Shown piece after piece: positions 42,662 through 50,834 of a DNA stretch of 64,000 nt. Position numbers and translations under genes: made by a program. The first letter of the stretch is position 1. Each line of letters begins with the position of its first letter. The notes beneath the pieces were generated by a model. The model ran no database searches and was not told the origin of the DNA. It was given only the letters and a program-made list of their open reading frames with translations. Source of the stretch: CAVUOA01 sp963742955 (GTDB taxonomy: Bacteria; Bacteroidota; Ignavibacteria; Tepidaquicellales; OLB5); contig CAVUOA010000008.1 of NCBI GenBank assembly GCA_963742955.1, positions 868,001 through 932,000 on the forward strand, written 5' to 3'.

Positions 42662-43306
42662 ATGAGTTACAAAAATATTTTAAGCGTAATGCTGTTTGCA
42701 GTAATTGTAGCTTTCTTTGCGGGATGCCAGCATAAAGATGAACAGCCTTCTGTATACCAGGAATTGATGAGAAATGATAAAGCGCCATCTACTACTCAAT
42801 CAAGTGATAAAAATGATAACGTGCCAAAAGATGAGCTTTCCGGTGAAATGAAACAGGTCAGCTACAAAGAACAGACACAGGATAATACTTACAACACACA
42901 GGATAAGCGAATGATAATCCGCTCCGGAACTATGAGTATGGAGGTAGACAGCTATGACGAAACCGAAGGGAAAATAAAGGATATTGTTAGAAATTTCGGC
43001 GGGTATCTTACTAACTCAAACTCAAAGCTTAATCCGGAAGGCAAGAAACAGGGAAGCATTACAATCAGGGTGCCCTCCGAGAAATTTGACGGTATGATTG
43101 CAGATTTATCAAAAATCGGCAAAGTTATGAACCAGAATATAACGGGCAATGATGTAACGGAAGAATACATGGATGCCGACGCAAGGCTCAAAACCCAGCG
43201 CGAGCTTGAATCACGGCTGCTTAAGCTGCTTGAAGAAAAAACAGCTCGGCTGACTGACGTTGTTGAAGTCGAGCAGAAGCTTGCCAACGTGAGAGAACAA
43301 TATTGA
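42662..43306 (+). CDS. DUF4349 lipoprotein, N-terminal fragment
   Basis: 214 residues. It has a lipoprotein signal (VIVAFFAGC) and, from about 80, the DUF4349 domain (RMIIRSGTMSMEVDSYDETE, then IVRNFGGYLTNSNSKLNPEG, then GSITIRVPSEKFDGMIADLS), with a coiled-coil stretch (ARLKTQRELESRLLKLLEEK) at its end. An extra base near 43303 ends the frame at VREQY; the corrected reading is IEKTEGRMKYLKDQASYSTL, then TVYEPSMINTSTGGG. After two more indels (about 43354, 43477) comes a membrane helix, IITVLIALMPLIIIAFIIIY, and a basic tail. The full gene is 42662-43589, about 307 residues. Such proteins are envelope-anchored at both ends; function unknown. Confidence 0.8.
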   Translation: MSYKNILSVMLFAVIVAFFAGCQHKDEQPSVYQELMRNDKAPSTTQSSDKNDNVPKDELSGEMKQVSYKEQTQDNTYNTQDKRMIIRSGTMSMEVDSYDETEGKIKDIVRNFGGYLTNSNSKLNPEGKKQGSITIRVPSEKFDGMIADLSKIGKVMNQNITGNDVTEEYMDADARLKTQRELESRLLKLLEEKTARLTDVVEVEQKLANVREQY

Positions 43307-43600
43307 AAAGACCGAAGGCAGAATGAAATATTTAAAAGACCAGGCATCGTACTCAACTCTTAACGGTTACTGTGTATGAACCCAGCATGATAAATACTTC
43401 AACAGGCGGAGGATTTTTCTATGAATTAGGTCAGGCAGTGAAAAAAGGATTAAGCGGATTTACTTCTGTACTGGCGGGATTATTACGGTTCTTATAGCAC
43501 TCATGCCCCTTATAATAATTGCGTTTATAATAATTTACTTTGTAATGAGATACTTAAAGAAAAGAAAATTAGCAAAGGCAAAGGCATAAATAATTATAGC

Positions 43601-43624
43601 AGGAACACGCCACGGCGTGTTCCT
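43601..43624. terminator. hairpin after the DUF4349 gene
   Basis: aggaacacgcc-ac-ggcgtgttcct, 11-bp perfect arms, 11 bases past the corrected stop at 43589. It lacks a T run but has the form of a common dispersed palindrome. Confidence 0.5.
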
Positions 43625-43750
43625 ACCTATACATTTCTTTTTAGACTTCATTATTCAAACCTAAGATTCGCCTTATAAAGACTTATAAAACATTAGCTTA
43701 TAAATTACCATAATTGTTTAATTGGCATAACCTGTGGAACTTTTTTAATC

Positions 43751-43779
43751 TTGACTTTTTTGTATAGATTAGATATAAT
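43751..43779 (+). promoter_or_regulatory. promoter of the suf operon
   Basis: TTGACT, exactly 17 bases, TATAAT, ending 41 bases before the sufB ATG. The spacer and -10 contain tatagattagatataattg, an AT-rich imperfect dyad where the Rrf2-type regulator at the operon's end might bind. Confidence 0.65.
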
Positions 43780-43820
43780 TGTATAGTTTTAAATGAATAA
43801 TTCACTGAAAAAACAACATT

Positions 43821-45266
43821 ATGAGTACTCCAGAAAATAACATTGAGCAGCTTGCAACAAAAGAATATAAGTATGGTTTTGAAACTGCTATAGAGGCTGA
43901 TTCGGCTCCAAGAGGATTAAACGAAGATATTATCCGCCTTATTTCGGAAAAAAAGGGTGAACCCGACTGGATGCTCCAATGGCGCCTGAAAGCATACAAG
44001 CATTGGCTTACTATGACTGAACCCAAATGGCCCAATGTAAAATATCCGCCTATCGATTACCAGGATGTTATCTATTATTCCGCTCCGAAAAAGAAACCTC
44101 AGTTGAACAGTCTTGATGAAGTTGACCCTGAGCTTCTTAACACATTCGAGAAACTGGGAATTTCGCTTGAAGAACAGAAAAGATTAACCGGAGTTGCTGT
44201 AGATGCAGTGTTCGATAGCGTTTCAGTTGCAACTACATATAAAGAAACCTTAAAAGAGCTTGGAATAATATTCTGTTCGATGTCTGAAGCAATCCGCGAA
44301 CATCCCGACCTGATTAAAAAATATCTCGGCTCTGTTGTGCCGTATACTGATAATTATTTTGCAGCGCTTAACTCCGCTGTATTTACCGATGGTTCATTCT
44401 GCTACATTCCAAAAGGTGTAACCTGCCCTATGGAGCTTTCGACTTATTTCAGAATTAATGCAATTGATACAGGACAGTTCGAAAGAACATTGATAGTAGC
44501 AGATGATAACGCATTCGTAAGCTACCTTGAAGGATGCACCGCCCCGATGCGTGATACAAATCAACTGCACGCAGCAGTTGTTGAGCTTGTTACTTTAAAT
44601 AATGCTACCATAAAATATTCAACCGTGCAGAACTGGTATCCCGGCGATTATTCAGGCAAGGGCGGAATTTACAACTTCGTCACCAAGCGCGGAGCATGCA
44701 GGGGAGTAAATTCAAAAATTACATGGACACAGGTTGAAACCGGCTCGGCTATTACATGGAAATACCCCGGATGTATTTTGCAGGGCGATAATTCCGTAGG
44801 TGAGTTTTATTCTGTTGCGGTTACAAATAATATGCAGCAGGCTGATACAGGAACAAAGATGATTCACCTAGGCAAGAATACAAGAAGCACTGTTGTTTCA
44901 AAGGGAATCTCGGCAGGCAGAAGCAATAACTCATACAGAGGACTTATCCGTATAGGCAAAAAAGCCGAAAACGCAAGAAATTTCACACAGTGTGATTCAC
45001 TGCTTCTTGGCGATAAATGCGGCGCGCATACTTTTCCATACATCGAGGTAAGCAACCCGACTGCTAAAGTCGAACATGAAGCAACAACATCAAAAATTGC
45101 AGATGACCAGCTGTTCTATTTAAGACAGAGGGGTATATCGCAGGAAGATGCTGTCAACATGATTGTAAACGGCTACTGTAAAGAGGTATTCCGCGAGCTT
45201 CCAATGGAGTTCGCAGTAGAAGCGCAGAAACTCTTAAGCATCAGTCTTGAGGGAAGCGTAGGTTAA
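43821..45266 (+). CDS. sufB: SufB Fe-S cluster scaffold subunit
   Basis: 481 residues, standard SufB length. SufB forms the SufBC2D scaffold on which Fe-S clusters are built with sulfur from SufS/SufE. Visible features are the N-terminal helical part (EDIIRLISEKKGEPDWMLQW), the beta-helix core (GSFCYIPKGVTCPMELSTYF, then ERTLIVADDNAFVSYLEGC) and the conserved C-terminal block (GDKCGAHTFPYIEVSNPTAK, then VEHEATTSKI) with the Cys used in cluster assembly. It is the first gene of an eight-gene operon and is preceded by a good promoter. Confidence 0.96.
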   Translation: MSTPENNIEQLATKEYKYGFETAIEADSAPRGLNEDIIRLISEKKGEPDWMLQWRLKAYKHWLTMTEPKWPNVKYPPIDYQDVIYYSAPKKKPQLNSLDEVDPELLNTFEKLGISLEEQKRLTGVAVDAVFDSVSVATTYKETLKELGIIFCSMSEAIREHPDLIKKYLGSVVPYTDNYFAALNSAVFTDGSFCYIPKGVTCPMELSTYFRINAIDTGQFERTLIVADDNAFVSYLEGCTAPMRDTNQLHAAVVELVTLNNATIKYSTVQNWYPGDYSGKGGIYNFVTKRGACRGVNSKITWTQVETGSAITWKYPGCILQGDNSVGEFYSVAVTNNMQQADTGTKMIHLGKNTRSTVVSKGISAGRSNNSYRGLIRIGKKAENARNFTQCDSLLLGDKCGAHTFPYIEVSNPTAKVEHEATTSKIADDQLFYLRQRGISQEDAVNMIVNGYCKEVFRELPMEFAVEAQKLLSISLEGSVG

Positions 45267-45280
45267 GGAAACCCTTTTAA

Positions 45281-45296
45281 TTCCCCAAAAGGGGAA
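45281..45296 (+). promoter_or_regulatory. hairpin in the sufB-sufC gap, first
   Basis: ttcccc-aaaa-ggggaa starting 15 bases after the sufB stop, with no T run. A candidate mRNA-processing or stability structure that would set sufB level apart from the rest of the operon. Confidence 0.4.
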
Positions 45297-45349
45297 AAAT
45301 AATAGGAAAAAATATATAATTAAAATGATAGTAAAATTTAAAATACATC

Positions 45350-45368
45350 TTCCCTCTTTCGGAGGGAA
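45350..45368 (+). promoter_or_regulatory. hairpin in the sufB-sufC gap, second
   Basis: ttccctc-tttcg-gagggaa, 7-bp arms, 25 bases before the sufC start. The sufB-sufC gap of 126 bases is the only long one in the operon, and carries both hairpins. Confidence 0.4.
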
Positions 45369-45392
45369 TGAGGAAGGCCAAAATAAATAATT

Positions 45393-46169
45393 ATGCTTAC
45401 AGTAAAAGATTTATTCGTTAATGTGAATGCTGATGAAGACGCAAGAGAAATTTTGAAAGGGATTAACCTGCAGGTAAATGCGGGTGAAGTCCATGCCATT
45501 ATGGGACCCAACGGCGGCGGGAAAAGCACGCTGGCTAATGTAATTGCAGGTAAAGACGGATACGAAGTCACTTCAGGCAAGATAATTTATGAGGGAAAAG
45601 ATTTACTCGAAATGAATGTTGAAGACAGGGCGCGGGCAGGTGTATTTCTTGCTTTCCAGTACCCTGTGGAAATTCCCGGTGTAAGCAATGCAACTTTTTT
45701 GAAAACCGCATTAAATGAAATAAGGAAATCCAAAGGCGAGCCTGAGCTTGACGCAAGAGAATTTTTAACTTTTATGCGCGAGAAAATGAAAATTGTTGAA
45801 ATGGACTCCGAACTCATTAACCGTCCCGTTAACCAGGGGTTCTCAGGCGGAGAAAAGAAGAAGAATGAGATTTTCCAGCTTACGGTTTTAAACCCGAAGC
45901 TGGCAGTTCTGGACGAAACCGATTCCGGGCTGGATATAGACGCATTAAAAATTGTATCACACGGAGTTAATGTATTCCGTTCTAAAGAAAATGCCGTAAT
46001 TGTTGTTACTCATTACCAGAGACTTCTGGATTATATTGTTCCCGATTTTGTTCATGTGCTTGTAAACGGAAGAATTGTGAAATCGGGCGGCAAAGAGCTG
46101 GCGCTTGAGCTCGAAGAAAAAGGATACGACTGGATTAAAGACGAGGAACCCGCTAACCAAACATTATAA
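45393..46169 (+). CDS. sufC: SufC Fe-S assembly ATPase
   Basis: 258 residues, ABC-type ATPase of the SufBCD complex. Motifs are Walker A GPNGGGKST, the Q-loop VFLAFQYPVEIPGVS, the signature FSGGEKKKNEIFQL and Walker B LAVLDETDSGLDIDAL with the switch His in VTHYQRLLDYI. ATP hydrolysis drives the conformational change that exposes the SufB-SufD interface. sufD starts 12 bases after its stop. Confidence 0.96.
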   Translation: MLTVKDLFVNVNADEDAREILKGINLQVNAGEVHAIMGPNGGGKSTLANVIAGKDGYEVTSGKIIYEGKDLLEMNVEDRARAGVFLAFQYPVEIPGVSNATFLKTALNEIRKSKGEPELDAREFLTFMREKMKIVEMDSELINRPVNQGFSGGEKKKNEIFQLTVLNPKLAVLDETDSGLDIDALKIVSHGVNVFRSKENAVIVVTHYQRLLDYIVPDFVHVLVNGRIVKSGGKELALELEEKGYDWIKDEEPANQTL

Positions 46170-46181
46170 AAAGTTATTGAC

Positions 46182-47495
46182 ATGGAAAAAACATTCTCAA
46201 AAGACTGGTATATATCGAATTTTGCAAAGCTTGAAGACAGCTTAAACGGCGAATCAAAATCTGAACTTCATAAAATCAGGAAAGATGCAATTGATCTGTT
46301 CGGTCGGACCGGCTTTCCGACTGTGAAGATGGAAGACTGGAAATATACAAACGTCACTCCGATATTTAATCATGAATATAATAACGGGGAAATATCTCCG
46401 AAGATTAGCCATAAGGATTTAGAAAAATTTAAGATTAACAATTTAAACGCTGCAGTATTAGTCTTTGTAAACGGGAAATTTATTGAAAAGCTATCGAGTG
46501 ACCTTCACGATATTAATTCAACCGGAGTTAAAATCGGAAGCCTTGCTAAATGGATAAAACATGAACCTGAACTTGTGATGCAGCATTTTTCAAAATACGC
46601 AAAAATGCCCAACGGTTTCGCAGCGCTGAATACCGCTTTCACTGTTGACGGATTTTTCTTATACATCCCCGATAACGTAGTAATAAAAGAACCTATTCAT
46701 ATTATGAACCTTCTCGGCTCCGGCAGTTCAAAAATACTTTCACAGCCGAGGAATTTAATTATTGCCGGTAAAAATACTCAGGCTAAAATTATTGAAACTT
46801 ATAACAGCATATGCGAAGAAACAAACTTTTCTAATGTTGTTACAGAAGTTTCGGCGGGAGAAAACTCTAACATTGAAATGTTCAGGATTCAGGATGAAAA
46901 CCTTAATTCATACCTTGTAACCCTCACACAGGCTGTGCAGAAAAGAGGAAGTGTTTTTACGGCTTACACCGTAACTACCGGCGGCTCAATCGTAAGGAAT
47001 GATATTAACACAAAACTTGATGATGAAAACTGTGAAACGCATTTGTACGGATTGTATCTGACCGAAGACAGCCAGCATATTGATAACCATACATTAATTG
47101 ACCATGCCAAGCCTCATTGCCTGAGCAATGAGCTGTTTAAAGGAGTGCTTAACGGTAAATCTCATGCGGTTTTCAATGGTAAAGTATTTGTAAGACCCGA
47201 TGCGCAGAAAACAAACGCATATCAATCTAACAAAAATATCCTGCTTTCAAAAGATTCGACAGTTGATACAAAGCCGCAGCTTGAGATATTTGCGGATGAT
47301 GTAAAATGTTCGCACGGCGCAACTGTAGGGCAGCTTGATGATGATTCGTTATTCTACCTGCGCTCGAGAGGAATTGGTGAAGATATGGCGCGCTCAATAC
47401 TGATTAGAGCTTTTGCAAGTGATGTGTTCGAGGATATTAAGCTAGATGCTGTTCATGAGCATATTAACAATATAATTTTAAGAAAACTTAAATAA
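46182..47495 (+). CDS. sufD: SufD Fe-S scaffold subunit
   Basis: 437 residues, paralogue of SufB. N-terminal helical region with the usual FPTVKMEDWKYTNVTPIF (the E-x-W-K/R-Y-T-N motif of SufD), a parallel beta-helix middle (NVVIKEPIHIMNLLG, then TQAKIIETYNSICEETNFSN) and the C-terminal VKCSHGATVGQLDDDSLFYL with the His that binds iron or cluster at the SufB interface. Located between sufC and sufS, 16 bases from the latter. Confidence 0.95.
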   Translation: MEKTFSKDWYISNFAKLEDSLNGESKSELHKIRKDAIDLFGRTGFPTVKMEDWKYTNVTPIFNHEYNNGEISPKISHKDLEKFKINNLNAAVLVFVNGKFIEKLSSDLHDINSTGVKIGSLAKWIKHEPELVMQHFSKYAKMPNGFAALNTAFTVDGFFLYIPDNVVIKEPIHIMNLLGSGSSKILSQPRNLIIAGKNTQAKIIETYNSICEETNFSNVVTEVSAGENSNIEMFRIQDENLNSYLVTLTQAVQKRGSVFTAYTVTTGGSIVRNDINTKLDDENCETHLYGLYLTEDSQHIDNHTLIDHAKPHCLSNELFKGVLNGKSHAVFNGKVFVRPDAQKTNAYQSNKNILLSKDSTVDTKPQLEIFADDVKCSHGATVGQLDDDSLFYLRSRGIGEDMARSILIRAFASDVFEDIKLDAVHEHINNIILRKLK

Positions 47496-47511
47496 ATTAA
47501 ACTGAGATAAC

Positions 47512-48753
47512 GTGAGCCTGATAGTTGAAAATAAGAAATTCGATGTTTACAGGGTAAGGAATGATTTCCCGATACTTGAGAAAACGGTAAACGGGAATCC
47601 GCTTGTATATATAGATAACGCTGCTACAACGCAAAAGCCAAAGGCGGTTATTGAATCGCATGTCGATTTTTACCTGCATCATAATGCAAACATACACCGC
47701 GGAGTTCACCAGCTTGGAACTGAATCAACCCAGGCATATGATGAATCAAGAGAGAAAATCAAAAAGTTTATCAATGCTCCCGATTCAAGAGAAGTAATAT
47801 TCACAAGCGGAGCAACCGAATCGATAAACCTGGTAACAAGCACATACGGCAGACGGAATTTAAGAGAAGGCGATGAGATTATTGTTTCAACAATGGAGCA
47901 CCATGCAAACATAGTACCATGGCAAATCCTCTGCGGCGAAAAAAATTCGGTTCTGCGTGTTATACCTATTACCGACAGCGGCGAAATAATTATGGAAGAA
48001 TTCGTTAAGCTGCTGAATGATAACACAAAGTTTGTTTCTGTAACTCACGTTTCAAATACACTTGGGACAATAAATCCTGTAAAAGAAATAATCCGTCTTG
48101 CACACGAAAGAAATATCCCCGTATTAATTGATGGCGCTCAGGCTGTGCCGCACATGAGAGTGGATGTGCAGGAGCTTGGATGCGACTTCTACGCTTTTTC
48201 CGGACACAAAATGTTTGGTCCGACAGGAATCGGAGTGCTTTACGGCAAAGCAAAATTGCTTGAGGCAATGCCTCCTTATCAGACAGGCGGGGATATGATT
48301 AGCCATGTATCTTTTGAAAAAACAACATTCAACGAGATACCTGCAAAGTTTGAGGCAGGCACTCCAAATATTGCAGGAGCAATTGGTTTAGGGATATCTA
48401 TTGATTATCTGAATAATCTGGATTTCAACCTAATACATGAGCATGAACATGAAATATTAAAATATACAACTGAAAAATTAAAAGAAATACCGGGACTTGA
48501 AATTATCGGAACTGCTGAAAATAAATCGCCCGTAATTTCATTTATAGTTGAAGACCTGAACTCGCTTGATCTGGGTATAATGCTGGATACAATGGGAATA
48601 GCGGTACGAACCGGACAGCACTGTACAGAACCCTTGATGGCAAGATTCGGAATAACGGGTACAGTCAGAGCATCGTTTGCAATGTACAATACAATGGATG
48701 AAGCAGAAATATTTGTTAACGGTTTAAAGAGAGCTATTAAGCTTTTAAAATGA
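47512..48753 (+). CDS. sufS: SufS cysteine desulfurase
   Basis: 413 residues, GTG start. Group II PLP-dependent desulfurase that removes sulfur from cysteine and passes it to SufE. The PLP Lys is Lys233 in FSGHKMFGPTGIGVLYG; the catalytic Cys is Cys371 in RTGQHCTEPLMARFG, within the short type II loop. YIDNAATTQKPKAVIES and STMEHHANIVPW are further family marks. Its stop overlaps the sufE start by 4 bases, indicating translational coupling of the two partners. Confidence 0.96.
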   Translation: MSLIVENKKFDVYRVRNDFPILEKTVNGNPLVYIDNAATTQKPKAVIESHVDFYLHHNANIHRGVHQLGTESTQAYDESREKIKKFINAPDSREVIFTSGATESINLVTSTYGRRNLREGDEIIVSTMEHHANIVPWQILCGEKNSVLRVIPITDSGEIIMEEFVKLLNDNTKFVSVTHVSNTLGTINPVKEIIRLAHERNIPVLIDGAQAVPHMRVDVQELGCDFYAFSGHKMFGPTGIGVLYGKAKLLEAMPPYQTGGDMISHVSFEKTTFNEIPAKFEAGTPNIAGAIGLGISIDYLNNLDFNLIHEHEHEILKYTTEKLKEIPGLEIIGTAENKSPVISFIVEDLNSLDLGIMLDTMGIAVRTGQHCTEPLMARFGITGTVRASFAMYNTMDEAEIFVNGLKRAIKLLK

Positions 48754-49187
48754 GAATCGAAGAAATAGAAAATGAAATTGTTGACGAATTCAGTTTTTTT
48801 TCGGACTGGACTGATAAGTACCAGTATATAATTGAGCTGGGACATAAGATTAACGGATTTCCCAAAGATAAAATGACCAATGATTACAAAATAAACGGAT
48901 GCCAGTCAAGCGTATGGCTGGTAACTGATATAGAAGACGGAAAAATTATATTCAAAGCGGACAGCGATTCAACGATAGTAAAAGGGCTGATAGCATTGCT
49001 AATAAGAGTTTTATCGGAGCAGAAACCTGATGACATTATAAATGCAAAGCTCGATTTTATTGATAAAATTGGTCTCAGAAGCCATCTTGCATCTACTAGG
49101 TCAAACGGGCTTTCGGCAATGATTAAACAAATGAAGATGTATGCGCTGGCGTATAAAACAAAACTTGAACAACAACAAACAAATTAA
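48750..49187 (+). CDS. sufE: SufE sulfur acceptor
   Basis: 145 residues. It accepts persulfide sulfur from SufS on Cys51 (YKINGCQSSVWLVTDIEDG), the same residue number as the acceptor Cys of E. coli SufE. The N-terminal part (EIVDEFSFFSDWTDKYQYII, then ELGHKINGF) contacts the desulfurase. It overlaps sufS by 4 bases and lies 8 bases before the sufT-like gene. Confidence 0.95.
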   Translation: MRIEEIENEIVDEFSFFSDWTDKYQYIIELGHKINGFPKDKMTNDYKINGCQSSVWLVTDIEDGKIIFKADSDSTIVKGLIALLIRVLSEQKPDDIINAKLDFIDKIGLRSHLASTRSNGLSAMIKQMKMYALAYKTKLEQQQTN

Positions 49188-49195
49188 TTACTGCA

Positions 49196-49519
49196 ATGAC
49201 AGAAATAATTGATAAAGCGGAATTAAATAACCAGGTAGTAGAAGTATTAAAGTCATGTTATGACCCTGAGATACCTGTAAATATATATGAGCTTGGGCTT
49301 ATATATGGAGTCGAATTGGATGATGACGGAAATGTTATTATAAAAATGACACTAACATCACCGGCTTGTCCTGTAGCAGGCTCGCTTCCTCCGGAAGTTG
49401 AAAATAAAGTGAGAAAAATCCCGGGTGTAAAAAGCTGTATAGTTGACCTCGTATGGCAGCCGCTTTGGGGAATCCACATGATGAGCGAGGAAGCAAAGCT
49501 TCAGCTTGGTTTGTACTAA
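49196..49519 (+). CDS. SufT-like DUF59/MIP18 family Fe-S maturation protein
   Basis: 107 residues, DUF59 domain: VLKSCYDPEIPVNIYELGLI, then KMTLTSPACPVAGSLPPEVE and CIVDLVWQPLWG. The single Cys in TSPACPVAGS is the conserved reactive residue. Stand-alone proteins of this type (SufT) help Fe-S maturation when demand is high. It is placed directly after sufE, as is common in Gram-positive and Bacteroidota suf operons. Confidence 0.92.
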   Translation: MTEIIDKAELNNQVVEVLKSCYDPEIPVNIYELGLIYGVELDDDGNVIIKMTLTSPACPVAGSLPPEVENKVRKIPGVKSCIVDLVWQPLWGIHMMSEEAKLQLGLY

Positions 49520-49555
49520 AGTTTTTTATTAATATTAAATTTATATATACTAACT

Positions 49556-50092
49556 ATGTTCAATATAAACTTAAATCAACCGACTTATGACCCGGTTGCA
49601 GTTCAGCCGATGAGGGATGAACTTATTGCCGCAGGATTCAAAGAAATGTTAATTCCCGCAGATGTAAATGCATTCATAAACAGGAAAGATGACAAAACTG
49701 TTCTTGTCATGATAAATTCAGTCTGCGGATGCGCAGCAGGAAGCGCAAGACCCGGAATCACACTTGCTCTGCAAAACAAAGTTATTCCTGATGAGCTTTA
49801 CACAACATTTGCAGGACAGGATAAAATGGCTGTAACAGAACTCAGAGAGAAATACCTGCAAGGTATTCCTCCATCATCACCGTTCATAGCAATTTTCAAA
49901 AACGGGGAAATAATATTTTTAATGCAGAGATTTGATATAGAAGGCAAAACAGCAGAGATGGTTGCAGGTGAACTGGTTGATGCTTTTAATAATCTTTGCA
50001 CAAGACAGGGTCCTTCAATTCCCGCAGAAGATTATGCAAACCTTGTGCATGCAATTTCATGCGGTTCCAAAATACCGCTCGCAAATAATTAA
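49556..50092 (+). CDS. BrxA/BrxB-type bacilliredoxin
   Basis: 178 residues of the bacilliredoxin (YphP/YqiW) family: PADVNAFINRKDDKTVLVMI, then NSVCGCAAGSARPGITLAL, with the redox CGC motif at Cys57-Gly-Cys59. In Bacillus these thioredoxin-fold proteins remove bacillithiol from proteins. The C-terminal DFNNLC-like part (DAFNNLCTRQGPSIPAEDYA) with extra Cys is longer than in Bacillus homologues (about 145). In the suf operon it may keep Suf thiols reduced or protect clusters. That link is inference. Confidence 0.88.
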   Translation: MFNINLNQPTYDPVAVQPMRDELIAAGFKEMLIPADVNAFINRKDDKTVLVMINSVCGCAAGSARPGITLALQNKVIPDELYTTFAGQDKMAVTELREKYLQGIPPSSPFIAIFKNGEIIFLMQRFDIEGKTAEMVAGELVDAFNNLCTRQGPSIPAEDYANLVHAISCGSKIPLANN

Positions 50093-50104
50093 GATTTAAA
50101 GAAA

Positions 50105-50371
50105 ATGAAATTCAGTTCACAGGAAGAATACGGCTTAAGATGTTTACTCCGCATTGCGCGTGACGGAGGCGAGAAAGGATTGACAATTCCTGAAATAAGC
50201 CAGATGGAGGGATTAACTATACCCAATGCTGCAAAATTACTCAGAATTCTCCGGCTCGGCGGATTTTTAGAAAGCTCCCGCGGACAAACAGGCGGTTACA
50301 GTTTAAGCAAGGCGGCAGGACGAAATTCCGGTCGGAGAAGTGTTAAGTGTACTCGGCGGGAAATTATATGA
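50105..50371 (+). CDS. Rrf2 family Fe-S-sensing regulator, N-terminal fragment
   Basis: The winged helix of an Rrf2/IscR-type regulator (MKFSSQEEYGLRCLLRIARD, then LTIPEISQMEGLTIPNAAKL, then GGFLESSRGQTGGYSLSKAA). An extra C at about 50321 ends the normal reading; without it the sequence goes on GEIPVGEVLSVLGGKLYDKE and FC. The second shift near 50380 leads into the next fragment. The full gene is 50105-50580, about 157 residues. It is the last gene of the suf operon and is the obvious candidate to control it by sensing its own cluster. Confidence 0.88.
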   Translation: MKFSSQEEYGLRCLLRIARDGGEKGLTIPEISQMEGLTIPNAAKLLRILRLGGFLESSRGQTGGYSLSKAAGRNSGRRSVKCTRREII

Positions 50372-50580
50372 TAAAGAATTCTGCAGCTACCTATTCGGGA
50401 AATGTTAATATCTGCACAAATTCAATCGATTGTTCAATACGCTCAATATGGCAGACTGTTCAGCTTGCAGTCGATGATGTGCTGAATAAAATTACATTAA
50501 AAGACCTGCTTGCAAGCGAAAGTACAATGGTAACAAAAATATCAGGCACAAATAAGGAATTGATTGATTTAACTAACTAA
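50347..50580 (+). CDS. Rrf2 regulator, C-terminal fragment
   Basis: True coding begins near TYSGNVNICTNSIDCSIRSI. Together with the FC just before the break, the cysteines form C-x9-C-x5-C, the cluster-binding pattern of Fe-S-binding Rrf2 proteins. The end (VDDVLNKITLKDLLASESTM) is the usual dimer-helix region. Confidence 0.85.
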   Translation: MYSAGNYMIKNSAATYSGNVNICTNSIDCSIRSIWQTVQLAVDDVLNKITLKDLLASESTMVTKISGTNKELIDLTN

Positions 50581-50601
50581 AGGATATACTGCTCAAAGAA
50601 T

Positions 50602-50635
50602 AAACCCTCCGGAATTTGTATTCGGAGGGTTTTTT
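50602..50635 (+). terminator. intrinsic terminator of the suf operon
   Basis: Stem aaaccctccg-g-aa/ttcggagggttt with loop tttgta (one bulged g), followed by a T run; it begins 22 bases past the rrf2 stop. Confidence 0.88.
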
Positions 50636-50834
50636 TATGCTGTTCGCAGCCGGACTCCTAAACGGCAGTCTCAGCCCGTATCTGAAATACCTCTAATTCA
50701 TCCGTAAATGCCCCCGGGAGCCGTTTTGCACATGCAGGTATACATTGGCATAGGCTATATAAATATATAGCCTTAAAATCGCTCTATATACGTTTTAGAC
50801 TATTTACAAATTTGAGAGTATGCTTTACGCCGGC

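Noticed and set aside
50636..50834. Possible gene between the suf terminator and the first M1 gene
   Set aside because: No open frame with a start signal and no conserved pattern; only short AT-rich direct repeats (ctatataaatatatag) were seen.
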